NCBI GenBank assembly: GCA_014607495.2
Contig: CP053154.1
Coordinates: 14,942,001-15,006,000, forward strand
DNA length: 64,000 nt
Source: Carposina sasakii
Taxonomy: Eukaryota; Arthropoda; Insecta; Lepidoptera; Carposinidae
Direction of reading: 5' to 3'
In this document: positions 1 through 11,230 of the stretch, one piece after another
How positions within the stretch are numbered: position 1 is the stretch's first letter
Layout of the letters: every line of letters starts with the position of its first letter
Program-made: the position numbers and the translations under genes
Notes under the pieces: model-generated
What the model was told of the DNA's origin: nothing
What the model saw: only the letters and a program-made list of their open reading frames with translations
The model's database searches: none

Positions 1-1797
1 GGGTTAAACGATAATGAAATCTTTAAATTATTATTGGAAGATATTCCTTCAGGTAGCGAAAGTATCTGTAGCAATGAGGACGACGAAGATCAGCCAAATC
101 CACTGGTCTTAGGCGATTTGATTGGAGAAGTTCAAGCAACGGATTATGACAACTTTGATTCCGACGATGACCTCCCTTTGTCTAGCTTAGAACGTAGAAA
201 TGCTGATTCTACATCAACACCGGAATCCAGCACCGTAAATTCAAACACGCCGACTACCGTAGCTCCAAAGTGGAAGAAGAATTATAGGATGGACACACCC
301 GGTGAGTTTTCTGAAAGTGTGGGATTGACAGATCAAATTATTAGCATGGAGAATGTTACACCTCTTTTACTATTTCGCCTTTTTTGGACAGATAATTTAC
401 AAGATATTTTATGTTTTCAAACCAATCTCTATGCAACCCAATCCGGAAAGCCTTATACACCCACAACGACGGAAGAACTTGATGTTTTTATTGCTTTGAA
501 TTTGGTGATGGGTATAAAAAAATTGCCGAGCTACAGAGATTACTGGTCTTCAGCACCTGATTTGCATGATAGCTATGTTACGAAATTTATGAGCTTCAAT
601 AGATTCAGTTGGATTTTGAATTACTTACATGTAAATGACAATAGTTTAATGCCTAACAGAAATTGCCCCGATTTTGATAAACTTTATAAAATTAGACCTC
701 TGCTCGACATTCTGCAAACCAATTTTCAAAAAAACTACAAGCCATCAGAGAGGATTGCGATTGATGAAAGCATGATAAAATTCAAAGGCAGGAACTACTT
801 GAAACAGTACATGCCAAAAAAGCCGACTAGACGAGGGTACAAGGTTTGGATGATGTGTGCACAGTCAGGTTATTGCCTAGATTTTGAAATTTATACAGGA
901 AAGCAGGGCACTAACGTGGAAACTGACTTAGGGGGTAAAGTTGTCATGAATTTTTGCAAAAAATTGAAAGCGAAAAATCATAAAGTCTATTTTGACAATT
1001 ATTTCAATAGTTACTCCTTGCAAGTAAAATTACTGGAAGAAAAAATTTACGCCTGTGGAACTGTAAATTCAAACAGAAAGTTCTTGCCTACGCTAAAAGA
1101 AGACAAGCGTTTACGTAGAGGCGAACATGATTACCGTATTAGTCACACAAAAGTGAGTTTGCTAAAATGGAAAGATAAGAGATCAGTATTTATTTTGTCT
1201 AACTATCATGATCCTAGGAATCTTGGAAAAGTTAACCGAAGAGAACGTGATGGTACTAGTGTTGAAGTGTCCTGTCCAGAGGCAGTAAAAGACTACAATG
1301 CAAATATGAATTTTGTCGACAAATTTGATCAACTAAAAAGAAGTTATGCTGTTGATAGAAAATCTCACAAATGGTGGCACAGAATTTTTTTTCATTTTCT
1401 AAATTGTTGTGCAGTCAATGCCTTTTTGATTTATAAAGAACTGCAGATATCTTCACACCCAGACCTAAGCATTCTGACTCTGAAAGAATTCAGGCAAAGT
1501 GTATACCAAGGTCTACTGGCGCCAGCATATGTCACAAATAAAGAAATACAAGGTAACAGTAGTTCCCTAACCTCTGTTCCAGGTCCTGCAGTTATAAAAC
1601 GCCACAAGCCTACAGTCCCTCAGGAAATTCGTTTTGAATGTAATAGCCATCAACCAGAGAGAAGCACTTCCAGAAGATGCTGCAAATGTAGCACAAAAAT
1701 ATTTCCAGTACGTACTGTATGGCAGTGCAGTACTTGTAAAGTGCCCCTTTGCCTACGCAAAGGAAAAACATGCTTCAATGACTTCCATAAAAAATAA
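1..1797 (+). CDS. piggyBac-family transposase, 5' end cut by window edge
   Basis: Cut-and-paste DNA transposase of the piggyBac (DDE_Tnp_1_7) family. The frame is open to base 1 with no ATG before TTG at 34, so the true start lies outside the window. About 598 residues are visible, close to family length. The N-terminus is acidic and low-complexity. The three catalytic aspartates of the family can be placed in IAIDESMIKF (Asp codon at 763), VYFDNYF (994) and NFVDKFDQLKRSY (1318). The C-terminus (about 1675-1790) is a cysteine/histidine cross-brace finger with CCKC, CSTC, PLCL and CFNDFH, the module that binds transposon ends in this family. There is no internal stop or frameshift, so the copy may be recent. 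The left terminal repeat is outside the window, and I could not fix the right end; a TTAA at 2035-2038 is one possible boundary. Confidence 0.93.
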   Translation, partial: GLNDNEIFKLLLEDIPSGSESICSNEDDEDQPNPLVLGDLIGEVQATDYDNFDSDDDLPLSSLERRNADSTSTPESSTVNSNTPTTVAPKWKKNYRMDTPGEFSESVGLTDQIISMENVTPLLLFRLFWTDNLQDILCFQTNLYATQSGKPYTPTTTEELDVFIALNLVMGIKKLPSYRDYWSSAPDLHDSYVTKFMSFNRFSWILNYLHVNDNSLMPNRNCPDFDKLYKIRPLLDILQTNFQKNYKPSERIAIDESMIKFKGRNYLKQYMPKKPTRRGYKVWMMCAQSGYCLDFEIYTGKQGTNVETDLGGKVVMNFCKKLKAKNHKVYFDNYFNSYSLQVKLLEEKIYACGTVNSNRKFLPTLKEDKRLRRGEHDYRISHTKVSLLKWKDKRSVFILSNYHDPRNLGKVNRRERDGTSVEVSCPEAVKDYNANMNFVDKFDQLKRSYAVDRKSHKWWHRIFFHFLNCCAVNAFLIYKELQISSHPDLSILTLKEFRQSVYQGLLAPAYVTNKEIQGNSSSLTSVPGPAVIKRHKPTVPQEIRFECNSHQPERSTSRRCCKCSTKIFPVRTVWQCSTCKVPLCLRKGKTCFNDFHKK

Positions 1798-1883
1798 TTG
1801 TTATGGAATTTTATTAAAACTTATAATATTCATAAATAAATATATGCATAATTCATCATAGTTTTCTTTGTATCAATAGTCAT

Positions 1884-1906
1884 GGTGGTTAGTGTCACTA
1901 ACCACC
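1884..1906. repeat. 11-bp-arm palindrome in transposon 3' flank
   Basis: GGTGGTTAGTG and CACTAACCACC are perfect reverse complements separated by a single T. The palindrome lies 87 bp after the piggyBac stop codon and is probably a subterminal element of the transposon. Some piggyBac-like elements carry such internal palindromes next to their ends. Function is inferred from position only. Confidence 0.6.
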
Positions 1907-2380
1907 TCATTCCTCGAAAGCCTAAATAGCTAATTTTTTTTTCCTACTTTCTATGATATTTTAGTTGTAAATAATGCTAAAACTTACATACATATGTTAA
2001 AAATATTCTTAATATAAAAGCGTGACGGAAAGAGTTAAAAAATCTGTGCCTGTTCCGTTGTTTCACACTATTCTATTGCTATACCAAGTTGTTATCTGTA
2101 GGTTCCAGAAAACTGGGGAAGAATCTTCAACTAGTTTTCGTTTTTCCGTGTAAAAGGCCATTCATTCTCTTTCCCGCCATTTTCACAATGGCTATTCAAT
2201 CGTCCTCCATGTTATCTCGGAGCTTTCATATAAAGTTATTCTTAAACGAGCAATAATTTTGAAGTAAAATCTAGCCGTGTATTGCACGGTATTGCCGGCA
2301 ACAATTTGTAAAGTTTTTTTTGGAGACATGGTGTAAGTAGCATGGATTTTAATATAAAACTATAAAACTGGAGTTCGTTT
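1907..2380. other. No gene seen; probable right flank of piggyBac element
   Basis: AT-rich sequence with no supported ORF. It contains TTAA at 2035-2038 within GAAAGAGTTAAAA, a possible piggyBac target or end. No second terminal repeat is available for comparison because the left end lies off the window. Confidence 0.4.
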
Positions 2381-3410
2381 ACCACTAGGTTCTCTGCTAG
2401 AAAGAAGATTGAGGCTTTGCAGAGCACAACCCTCCGCTTCATTACGGGGGCCGGGCGGTACGTCCGTAATGACGTCATCGCCCGGGACCTCAAGATAGAG
2501 AGAGTGGGGCAATTCGTGGTCCGACTGGCGCGGCGAATGTTCGACCGCGCCGACAACGGCCCGCATGCCCACCTCCGTGGGCTTGCCCCACTCCATGCGC
2601 GGCCGCCAGACGGCCGCCCACAGCCGAGGGAACTGCTGAGAATTCCTCTCGATAGCGATGCCGGGTAAAACCGGATTGACCCAAATTCTTTTTCCCGGAC
2701 TGACCTAGTGAGCGCAGTAGGCCGACTCAGCCGGCCACAATGCGCCCACTACAACCATTGTACAAACTGTATATACGTATCTTGTATAGTATTCTTCCCA
2801 CCTTTTACTCTACTTTTATTCATCTTTTGCTCACCTTCTGCTCAATAGGACAGCGGCAACTGGCCAGGAAGCCGGACGGTTGAGGACGGGGCAAAATCTC
2901 TCCGCCACCAACCGACCGGCGGATCTGCCCGGCCCAGTCTGTCTGCTGCCCTATTGACCCATTAAACTGTAAATAATATCATTAAGTTTTTTCATATCTT
3001 TATATGTTTATGTCTTATGTCTTGTGCTCTCGTCGCTCGGTAGGACAGCGATGGCTGGCTGGGGTGCCGGTCGGCTGAGGACGGGGCAAAATCTCCCCGC
3101 CACCAGCCGCCCGGCGGATCTACCCGGACATGTCCATCGGCTGCCCTACCGAATATTATGTTTGTCCAGTCTTTGTAGTGCATGGGCATTCCCTCCCATG
3201 CACAAAATATCTAAAATTAAGAAATTTTCCTTCGCGGCCTCGGCGACTAAGTCGAGGCCGCGCGGCTTAGCCGCTAAATAAGTAACCGGCGCGCTATCGC
3301 GCGCCGAGCATTGCCCGGGCACAGGGGTTACCCCTCAGGCCCGCAGCCCGGAGCGCGCTTCGCGCGCTCTCGATGACCCCGGCAGAAGTTTCCTAATAAT
3401 ACGCCTGGTG
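2381..3410 (+). mobile_element. Non-LTR retrotransposon 3' end (jockey-like), 5'-truncated
   Basis: The reading frame about 2390-2668 encodes LRFITGAGRYVRNDVIARDL followed by a basic, proline-rich tail. This resembles the extreme C-terminus of jockey-type reverse-transcriptase ORFs, where the palm is followed by a 'RNDxIxRDL' helix. No catalytic RT motif is present, so the copy is 5'-truncated. The frame ends with TAA at 2666-2668 and is followed by about 700 bp of 3' UTR-like sequence: two related GC-rich modules, then GC-rich hairpins around 3236-3380 such as GAGCGCGCTTCGCGCGCTC. The LINE assignment is reasonably sure; the clade is inferred from motif memory, and the exact 3' boundary is approximate. 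Confidence 0.6.
2841..3150 (+). repeat. Two diverged ~115-bp tandem modules in LINE 3' UTR
   Basis: 2841-2957 and 3036-3150 share a common skeleton: AGGACAGCG, then GAGGACGGGGCAAAATCT, then CGCCACCA, CGGCGGATCT and finally CTGCCCTA. The copies are clearly homologous but diverged and are separated by about 78 bp of AT-rich sequence. The shared core can fold because AGGACAGC and GCTGCCCT are nearly complementary. Confidence 0.75.
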
Positions 3411-4015
3411 TACTTAATTGAATACAACATTATTAACTGATTTTGCTTGGTGATCCGATTGCAGTCAAAATACTGAGTAGTACTTTATTACTAAAATAAT
3501 ATTATTATGATACAATTTATGTCTAACCAAATTTTTTAAAGTTTTAAAAAAATGTGGTAAGTACATACATAAGTACTTACCTGATCCTTAAACTGTAACC
3601 GGTAATGTTTCCAATTAAATATATAGCCATAAATTAATAGCTCGTTTAGCAGCACCGTAAAAGCCTGATTGTCGGCGCATTGTCCTTGCCTACAATTGGA
3701 TACGTCTGTGGTACACCCGACAGCGCTGACAGCTATACCATCGTCCGACGCGCTGCTGCAAGTTCCATTAACTTGTTAAGTATAGTTTCGGTTTATGTAG
3801 ATTGTATTTTGATGCGTTTTGTGAAAATGTATGTTATCTTTGGTGTATCGCAATATTGTTATATTATGTGACATTGAACTAACAAAGGAGAGAGATATTC
3901 TGATTATTATTATTTTATTATTATTATTTCAAATCGCTCGCGCTTCACTCGACAGGCACAAATAGTTTAAAGCTCATATACAACACAAATTCAATATAGC
4001 ATAGGCAATGTCTCA
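3411..4015. other. No gene seen
   Basis: AT-rich intergenic sequence. Around 3700-3880 there is a moderately GC-rich block with weak resemblance to a retrotransposon tail, but no recognisable coding motif. The short open frames here have no codon or motif support. Confidence 0.5.
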
Positions 4016-4345
4016 ACGTCGCGCGTGATCGAATCAGAAATGAGGAGATCCGCAGACGTACAAAGATCACCGACATAGCTGAACGGTCCAGCAAGCTGAA
4101 GTGGCAATGGGCAGGGCACATAGCTCGAAGAACTGATGGCCGATGGAGTCGGAAAGTTCTAGAGTGGATACCACGTATCGGCGAGCGCAGCGTGGGAAGG
4201 CCACCCGCGAGGTGGACGGATGACCTGGCCAAGGTTGCGGGCGTCGGTTGGATGCAGGCTGCTTCCGACCGGTCGGAGTGGAGGTTGTTGGGGGAGGCCT
4301 ATGTCCAACAGTGGACTTCTCAGGGCTGTAAATGATGATGATGAA
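4016..4345 (+). mobile_element. RTE-type LINE 3' end, truncated
   Basis: One frame encodes the C-terminal tail typical of RTE-like LINEs in Lepidoptera: [35 protein letters not shown] and [13 protein letters not shown], then TGA and a (TGA)n tail (AAATGATGATGATGAA). Endonuclease and RT domains are missing, as expected for a 5'-truncated insertion. Diverged relatives occur at 34525-34776 and 38436-38572, with a 3'-tail trace at 52631-52690. Confidence 0.85.
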
Positions 4346-6470
4346 TTTTGTACATCATACGAGTATACTCACGAAATACATCCCATTCTACCTAGTTTCA
4401 TCTGAAAATACATTCAAAAGTTTGAGCGTGAAAATGTAACAAACATAAAACATGTAACATCTTCACATTCTCACATTCTTTTTAATGCTAGTAAAGTTTA
4501 ATTGTAATGTATTATAATCAGTTAAAAATAAAATAAAAATACCGAAAGTTCGAAATTATTACATGAAACTAGTTAAAAATGTATCAATACTCTCAACGCT
4601 ATGCTGCTAGTTTTTGGAAACTCCGGTACATTCCGGAAAAAATGCACGTCCATGTTATGATATCATGACGCAAGTGTGTAAAATCAATATACCTACTCCG
4701 ACCACTGATTATAATGCTACCCACTTAAATACGAATAAATAAAACAGTAATAAATTCATATCAAATGATTTTAAACCGACATTAAATAGCATCGTCTGTG
4801 ACTGAACATTATGAGAGGAATTTTCCGATTCACCGAGAATGCGGATCCTGTAGAGTTTTCCACAGAGTGACCGCAAACAAAACCGACTGGAATAATAAAA
4901 GTGCAGGCTAATGCAGTGCGCTGGGGCAAGCCACAGAGTACACATAGCACTCATTTTATAATTTATTTTAGATATAAGGGATGTACTTATAAATAACCTT
5001 ATTTACCTACTTCAAAAAAAAAACCCGATTGCACCTATCAAGCTCAAATGCGATAATTTTTTTAGGCTCTAGAGCGTGTCAAAGAAATAAACATACATAT
5101 CGTCGAAAAACATAACCCTCCTTCTAGCGCAGTCGGCTAAATACATGGAGAAGATATAAAAGAGGAGGTGGGACTATGAACTGAGTCGTGTGGCAATCGT
5201 GAGGCCATGACGTCATGATAGGGGCGGAGCTTCAGGGCCAGTGTCTGTAACGCAGTAGCTGTAACCACACGCTTATGCCAGTAGTTTGGCTAGTCACTAC
5301 AAGGTGGTTTCTATGTAAATGGACAGGGCTGCAGTGTTAGGATGCTCCCCTCGTCCCATACTTCACCCCCGCTCAGCGGCACACTATTTTTGTATGAAAA
5401 TATACTTAGCCGCTGCTCCTCTTTTATTTATTCTCTATGGATAAATACAATAAGAATAATGTGAGTAAATAATTAGTAGTCCTATACTGAGGCGGGCTTC
5501 ACTAAGAAAACATCAGGTAATGCATGTGGCAACAGTCGAGTAAGGAACTCGAGCAACCTCTCAGGCAATAAGCTCGCTTGTCGTTGATCATTTACATAGT
5601 CCCCGCTTTGCCAAACGTGGCAATGGGGTTTCGTTTATTATCTTGCAGTTCTGGCTAGTCCATTTCGGGAACACAGTAATGTATAGGTATACCTATATAA
5701 ATATATCACCGAATCAATTAGAAGTACATTTACATAAACAAGAGATGGGGAAGTCATTGCTCCTTAGCTCTACCCTAACAGCTATAAATAAAGTAAGTAT
5801 TCCTAATATAACTATACCACGGCTGCCTTAAACTAAAAAGAAACAGACAGGTAAATGCTAGGTGTGTATTTTTACAATTGAGCACAATCTTACTACAGTG
5901 TCTCTGTCTTTGTACATAATTATGTATTGATGATTACTATTTTTAGGTAAACTATAACCACCGTAAAGTAACTTTTCTATGGCTGCCTCGCTCCATTGCA
6001 TCCAATATTTGCATCGCAGTCTCAGCTCGTGACGTCACCTGCACGATGTTATCGCGATCGTACTTATACGAGTACCTACTGTCGACCTGTTACACCGATA
6101 TGAGAACTATTAAATTAAAACTATAAGTATAAGACTTCAAGATTTATTACAAGCAGTTTTAGAAATCTCTCCACACTATTTGTCAAAATAAGTATCGGGA
6201 TTGACTGAAAGTTTTGATTTATTTTTCCATATACCTAGTTAGTCATTAAGATTTACTGTGGTTGTATAATTTTCTGGAAAAAAATGTACAACGGAAGAGT
6301 GGATGAAAGGGTTGGAAGGGGAGGACCTCACCGGAATCCTAGAGAAAAGAAGAATGAGAATGAAGAATATCATGAAAATCGATGAAGCGAAAGACGTGTG
6401 TCGGAATCATAACAAGTGAAGATCCGTAATCTTTGCCTACCCCTTTGGAAATGAGGCGTGATTTTATGTA
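4346..6470. other. No gene seen; AT-rich intergenic with repeat debris
   Basis: No ORF with domain support. A GC-richer block near 5110-5370 contains common Lepidoptera repeat-like sequence but no coding signature. Around 6470-6530, ACTGCTGGACGTAGGCCTCGCCCA is a minus-strand remnant of the RTE 3' end. Confidence 0.5.
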
Positions 6471-6540
6471 TGAATTATATGATACCTTCTTGAACCTATT
6501 GCAGACAACTGCTGGACGTAGGCCTCGCCCAACCCACGCC

Positions 6541-6775
6541 ACAAGGCTACTGCCATAGGGGGGTTTTTGCCCATAGCCACCACGCTGGGCAGGCGGGTAG
6601 GTGACCGCAGTCTGATTTTTGGACTATATTGTCAGCACGGGAGGCTGCCCACCTCTCGAAAACCCTTAATCGCCTCGTACGATACCCACAGGCAGGCATA
6701 GGGTGGTACAATTTCTACTCTGCCGGCACCACGTAAAGTATAGTATAAATAAAGTCTTTATTTTATTTTATTAAG
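6541..6775 (+). mobile_element. Short retroposon fragment with AT-rich tail
   Basis: A distinct GC-rich block (CACGCTGGGCAGGCGGGTAG and CTCGTACGATACCCACAG) is followed by ATAAATAAAGTCTTTATTTT, a typical 3' end of a lepidopteran LINE or SINE. No intact ORF is present. Family and orientation are inferred from the A/T-rich tail at the right end. Confidence 0.45.
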
Positions 6776-6969
6776 ACATAGGATCTCCTCTGATATAAAA
6801 TAATAGTTCAGTCTCTCTAGGTATTTTCTGCTATGAGTTAAAATCTTTCCTCTTTTCCAGATCCAAAAGTCTGATCACTTATCAATTTTTCTATAAAGAA
6901 CTTTTATGTCCTCAAAAGTTAAATAACCAATATTCCGTTTGACCACAGGTATTCAACCAAGCATACATA

Positions 6970-7600
6970 CATACATAACCTCACGCCTACTCGTATATCC
7001 CATAGGGGTAGGCAGAGACTACAGATCTCCATTTAGTATGTTCCAAACATACCTCTTTCGCCTCATCCACATTCATTAATATCTTCATACATGCTCGCCG
7101 GTTTAGGGGGCTCTTGACTAGCCCTTTTTTAGTACATCCCCAATTTGGTCTATGTAGGTTCGTCTAGGGCAACCTCTCCCAGCATTGCCATTCATTCTGC
7201 CATATATATCTCTGTCGTTAATTGTTTCCCATCCATCCTTTCCACATGTCCAAACCATCGAAGCATACCTTTCTCTATCCTTGTCACTACGTCCTCTTTC
7301 ACACCGCATAATTCTCTTATCACACTATTTCTCACTCTATTATATTATATCTATACTCTAACGATCGCATCTCAACAGCATTTATTCTACTTTCATGCTT
7401 CTTTTCCCACACCTAAGATTCGCTGCCATACATCAGTGTAGCCTTTTTAGAGATTTTCTGGCTGCTCACAAAAGAGTGCACTGCCCCATTCACCTGATTT
7501 CCCGCTTTTACTCTCTTCTCTATATCACTTTCACACTTGGCATCTCTCGTAAACATACTTCCCAGATATATAAATTCTTTAACCTGTTCCACTCAACCAA
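6970..7600 (-). mobile_element. RTE-like LINE 3' fragment, broken
   Basis: On the minus strand, several frames together give pieces of a reverse-transcriptase C-terminal tail: a [13 protein letters not shown] segment, [21 protein letters not shown] and WRSVVSAYP. Frame changes and stops separate them, so the copy is dead. The pattern 'wFGHv.RMd ... GRgrPrrty.DQi...l' is typical of the tails of this LINE group. Confidence 0.65.
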
Positions 7601-8065
7601 GGATGACCAATAACTCTTCTCCAGAACTCGGTGCCGCCAAACATACAATACTGTAAAATATTTTCAGTATTTCCGTTTTCCGTCGACCGCATTATTTCCT
7701 CTGTACAGCGGCAGATTGAAAATCGGTCATTGAAAAGTCATTTAATACCGGAAAGGATTACGCTAGCTATTGAGTTCTTTACAGAGCGGCACCGAACTAC
7801 CTCTGCAGTAGCTCTTATCATGGTACAAGGTGAATAATATATAGTTTTTAGTCCCGTAGTCTCTATTAATTTTCCCGTTAATGCTGTAGATACCCTTCTT
7901 GTATAGATACCCACCGTAAAACAGATTTTGAAAGTATTAGCAGGTTGCTTAGTTGATCTGTGCTTTGTAATTCTCACTAATGATTAGCACGAAATATGTA
8001 CTTACTATGTACTTGGCAGTCCTTTTCATGAAATTCGGTTCGGCTAAACGAATCATGATTAACTT

Positions 8066-8888
8066 ACACAGCCTTTTACAACCGAGACACTGCATTTTAG
8101 TAGTTAGTAACTCCGCCGTTGCCGGTCCCAAGCCCGGATGAGAAAGAAGGAGGGGAACGCCGAAAATCGGGCGACGGTCAATAACCCGACCCCTCCGACA
8201 CCTGTTGGAGAGTGGCGCACAGAGACCATGAGGAATTAAATAACCTCTAAAATTCTGCAGTGGAAGGATCTGGGTACCCACCACTACGTATTTACCAAAG
8301 AAAACTCCCTCAATGAACAGTACGATTGACAGAGCTAGTTTGTTGAGCGATCCGGCTATCCCCCGGCGCCGCTCGGTAACCGGGCCGGGCGGTGTTAAAT
8401 TAGCTACCGAAGCCGCTTCTGGGGCGGGAAACCAGGCTCCAGACAGTGGACATATTACTGGTGCCACGAAAAGTAAAGTCTCAATCAGAGAGCTCAGACG
8501 CATAGCTATCAACGTGTCTATTTTGAGAGAGCTTAATGTCAAATCTAGACTTTCCACTATGTGCCTTCGTAGGGTGCTGGAGTTCTGCGGACATATAGCT
8601 CGTAAAGAGGGTCACAATCTCGAACAGCTGATGGTGACAGGCAAGGTGGATGGCAAACGTCCCAGAGGACGCAGTCCCACGAGATGGTCAGACCAAATAC
8701 GATCTTCTCTGAACATCAACTTCCACAATGCCCTTCACGAAGCTAAGGATGGCAGCAGATGGAGGGAAATCGTACGGGAGAAACTGATGCAGCGTGGGAG
8801 TCACGACCCTCAGTAATGAGGAAAACGACGCGAGGAGAAGGAGGGTACCGACACAGCCTTTTACGACCGAGACACTGAATTTTAGTAG
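8066..8888 (+). mobile_element. Internally deleted RTE-type LINE flanked by 38-bp direct repeats
   Basis: The right part encodes an RTE-type tail (LRRVLEFCGHIARKEGH, GKRPRGRSPTRWSDQIRSSL, stop at 8814-8816). The left part (about 8104-8460) is GC-rich leader-like sequence, so the endonuclease-RT body seems to be missing while both ends remain. Near-identical 38-bp direct repeats, beginning ACACAGCCTTTTAC and ending TTTTAGTAG, flank it at 8066-8103 and 8851-8888 with two mismatches by eye. They could be an unusually long target duplication, or the tail of an upstream tandem copy. Confidence 0.65.
8313..8816 (+). pseudogene. 167-codon fused leader/tail ORF of the deleted RTE element
   Basis: An uninterrupted frame starting MNSTIDRASLLSDPAIPRRR joins leader-derived sequence to the RTE C-terminal tail. 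It carries no endonuclease or RT catalytic motif and cannot be an autonomous LINE protein. It is open by virtue of an in-frame internal deletion; whether it is translated is unknown. Confidence 0.5.
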
Positions 8889-9403
8889 AAACAAGTGTCG
8901 ATATAATGTGCGGAAACTAATTAATAAAAAAAAAACAAACGCCGAATCAGCTAGTTAAGTTACTTTGATTCTTATACAATGACTTTAGCTTGAAGCTCGA
9001 AAAGCTGGAGCTTAATGCCAATCTTTACAGGAGACCTCGGCTGCGGCTGTCTGTTACACCAAGTCCTTGGAATAAAATTGCTTTGATTTTAAACAGTTTT
9101 AAAAAACATTAGCTGAATTGCGTTGTGACTTTACTGTCGAAGGACGTTGGTTTAATCATTTGAACTTTATGTGAGAGGTCCTTATATACATTATTTGTAC
9201 CTATGTGTGTGTGAATTTTTGTGTAAGGTTTTCATGCATTTTATTAGGTACCAATCTTGTACCGACTTGTATGTATAACAGACTGATTTTTTTATTATTA
9301 TTAAGAAGTAATTTAAATAGAGAAACTATTAGTATTTGAGGAAATAGTCATAAAATATTAATATATCTACACTATATATATAATAATATATCTACGTGTG
9401 TAT
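8889..9403. other. No gene seen
   Basis: AT-rich sequence between two repeats, with a short A-rich stretch after the LINE at about 8923-8940. No motif supports a gene. Confidence 0.5.
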
Positions 9404-9776
9404 ATGTTTTTTCGTTGCCACCCTTAACGAAGGGTACGTACTCTATACATCAAATAAAGTAAGTTTATGCCAAGAAAAATGCTAGGAAACGATGTATGTA
9501 ATTTTTTTTATTTCTTGATCGGGCGAAATTTATAGTGTCCAGTGTTTATGCTAGTTTTGTCATAGACAAATATTAATTATTTCTTGTGAAAAAATCTTAC
9601 TACCCGCGTCTATGTGCGTTTATGCAGAAAAACGCAGTCCATTTACTCAACTTTGGACCCTAATATCTTGGGAACTAGACACTTTCCAGGTATGCTTCCA
9701 TGGAGAAAAATGATCGTGATGATGAGGAGATTCCGTAGTTTTCGGGAACGTTAACGACCAAAAATCATTCTGTATA
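9404..9776 (+). repeat. Dispersed repeat family A, copy 1 (~375 bp)
   Basis: About 375 bp homologous to 12302-12691 from end to end. Shared landmarks are AACGAAGGGTACGTA, TAAAGTAAGTTTATGCCAA, CTCAACTTTGGACCCTAATAT, CATGGAGAAAAATGATCGTG and TTTTCGGGAACGTT. Terminal inverted repeats, seen clearly in copy 2, are eroded here. No coding capacity. Confidence 0.8.
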
Positions 9777-9984
9777 TGAATGGTAACTTGCAAGAAACGC
9801 ATAGGTTCCAAGTTAATAACGAATATTTCCTTATTTGTAGCAAAATATGTATGTAAGACAATATTGACAATGAAACACGAAAGCTGAAATGGCTGTAAGA
9901 AAGAACAAACAAAACTAGTTAACGAGTCGATAGTCAGGTAGTCTAATCTCGCACTCCTCGGCGTAACAATTGGATAGATATCTA

Positions 9985-10162
9985 TTTGTAATTGTTAGTT
10001 TAGCGTGCACAAACGCACAGATAAACCGACAAACAGACGAAAATTCCAAAAATCATTCTTTTGGGTACTATTGCGTTGATAAAGGACTCCTATAATATTT
10101 TTTCTCGTATATCTTCCATGTACAGACAGCGATCCGTTACATTTTTATTATATGTATAGATT
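9985..10162 (-). mobile_element. Helitron-like fragment related to 55589-55895
   Basis: Shares with 55589-55895 the run TTAGCGTGCACAAACGCACAGA, GGTACTATTGCGTTGATAAAG, TCCTATAATATTTTTTCTC and the end ATTATATGTATAGAT. Only the 5' half (minus orientation) is kept; the CTAG terminus is missing. Confidence 0.6.
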
Positions 10163-10877
10163 CCAATATCGAACGCAAATTCGCGGAATATCGTATTGAC
10201 GTACGAGACTTAACTGGTTAAGTTTTGGTGATGATGTTTTTAAGAATATCAACATAGTAAAATGTTAGAATATAATTTATACACGAACAAAATGTATCAG
10301 TAGCAAGTAAGAGCTAAGATTTCAAGTGCTGTTGATTCCAAATATTTCGAACTTGTGGAGGATTGACAAAATACACAACTACATGGAAGAGATCTTTTAT
10401 AGAGATAAGCTCGCCTTTGTACAATACTTATTTTAATTGTGTTTTTTTTGTGTACAATAAAGAATAAGAATAATAATAAGAATTGTCCAGTGATTGCCGG
10501 CCATGATTTCGTCCATATAACCTTTTTGAATAGAACAAAAGAATATAGAATCTCACACCCGCTACAGCAGTACAGTATTTTTTACAGCTATTTGTATTTC
10601 CGTTTCAGGAACAACACAATTTCAATGATGAATAAGGCTTTGTTTATACTCGACTGCATGTAGGAAAGGAGGTCATTATGTTTGTAAATTGCTCGCAGGC
10701 TAAATCAAGTCGCTTGGGCTCATTTGTTACAGGTTTTCGGTTGATTTTTTAAATAATTTTGTATTCCCGAGAGCTGCAGCTCATGAAGTGGATTTTTCTG
10801 CATAATTGAATATGGATGCTCGTTATATTTAACTAGAGGAGAAATATTTAAAATGTATCAATAACAATTGCAAGTAA
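10163..10877. other. No gene seen
   Basis: AT-rich intergenic sequence. A 74-codon open frame at 10439-10663 has AT-driven composition and no recognisable motif, so I do not call it. Confidence 0.5.
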
Positions 10878-10950
10878 GACTCGGTGGCTCAGTGGTTAGA
10901 GCAACTAGCACGGTATGCAGTGGTCGTGGGTTCGATTCCCACTCGGGTGA
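10878..10950 (+). tRNA. tRNA-like sequence, probably a SINE head or tRNA pseudogene
   Basis: The 73-bp span has a good A box (TGGCTCAGTGGTTAGAGC) and B box (GGTTCGATTCC). The D stem GCTC/GAGC and T stem GTGGG/CCCAC are perfect, and the acceptor GACTCGG/TCGGGTG pairs at six of seven positions including wobbles. The anticodon arm does not form a proper five-pair stem, so a functional tRNA is unlikely; a tRNA-derived SINE head or pseudogene fits better. A T-run (GAATTTTTTCC) follows immediately and could end Pol III transcription. Confidence 0.6.
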
Positions 10951-11230
10951 AGAATTTTTTCCATTTCTTTATTAATAATTTTATAGTGAGGTTTTCAAGT
11001 AACTGTTTATTCCAAATCTTTCAACCTTGAGACAGATTGACAAAATATAGTTCAAAAATGGCCCGCCACTTCGTCCATGTTTTTATTTTAATTTAGATTT
11101 TTTTGCACCCGTAGAAACTTCGAGAAAACTTAGGTACGTAGCGGACGACTCCTAATTCATAATTTACCTCCTTGCCACTCATCTTTCTTGGTGAAACAGT
11201 TTTCGAGATTTCATGATAAAGTACCTATCT

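Noticed and set aside
10878..10950. Functional tRNA gene
   Set aside because: No anticodon stem can be formed in the standard position, so only a tRNA-like call is made.
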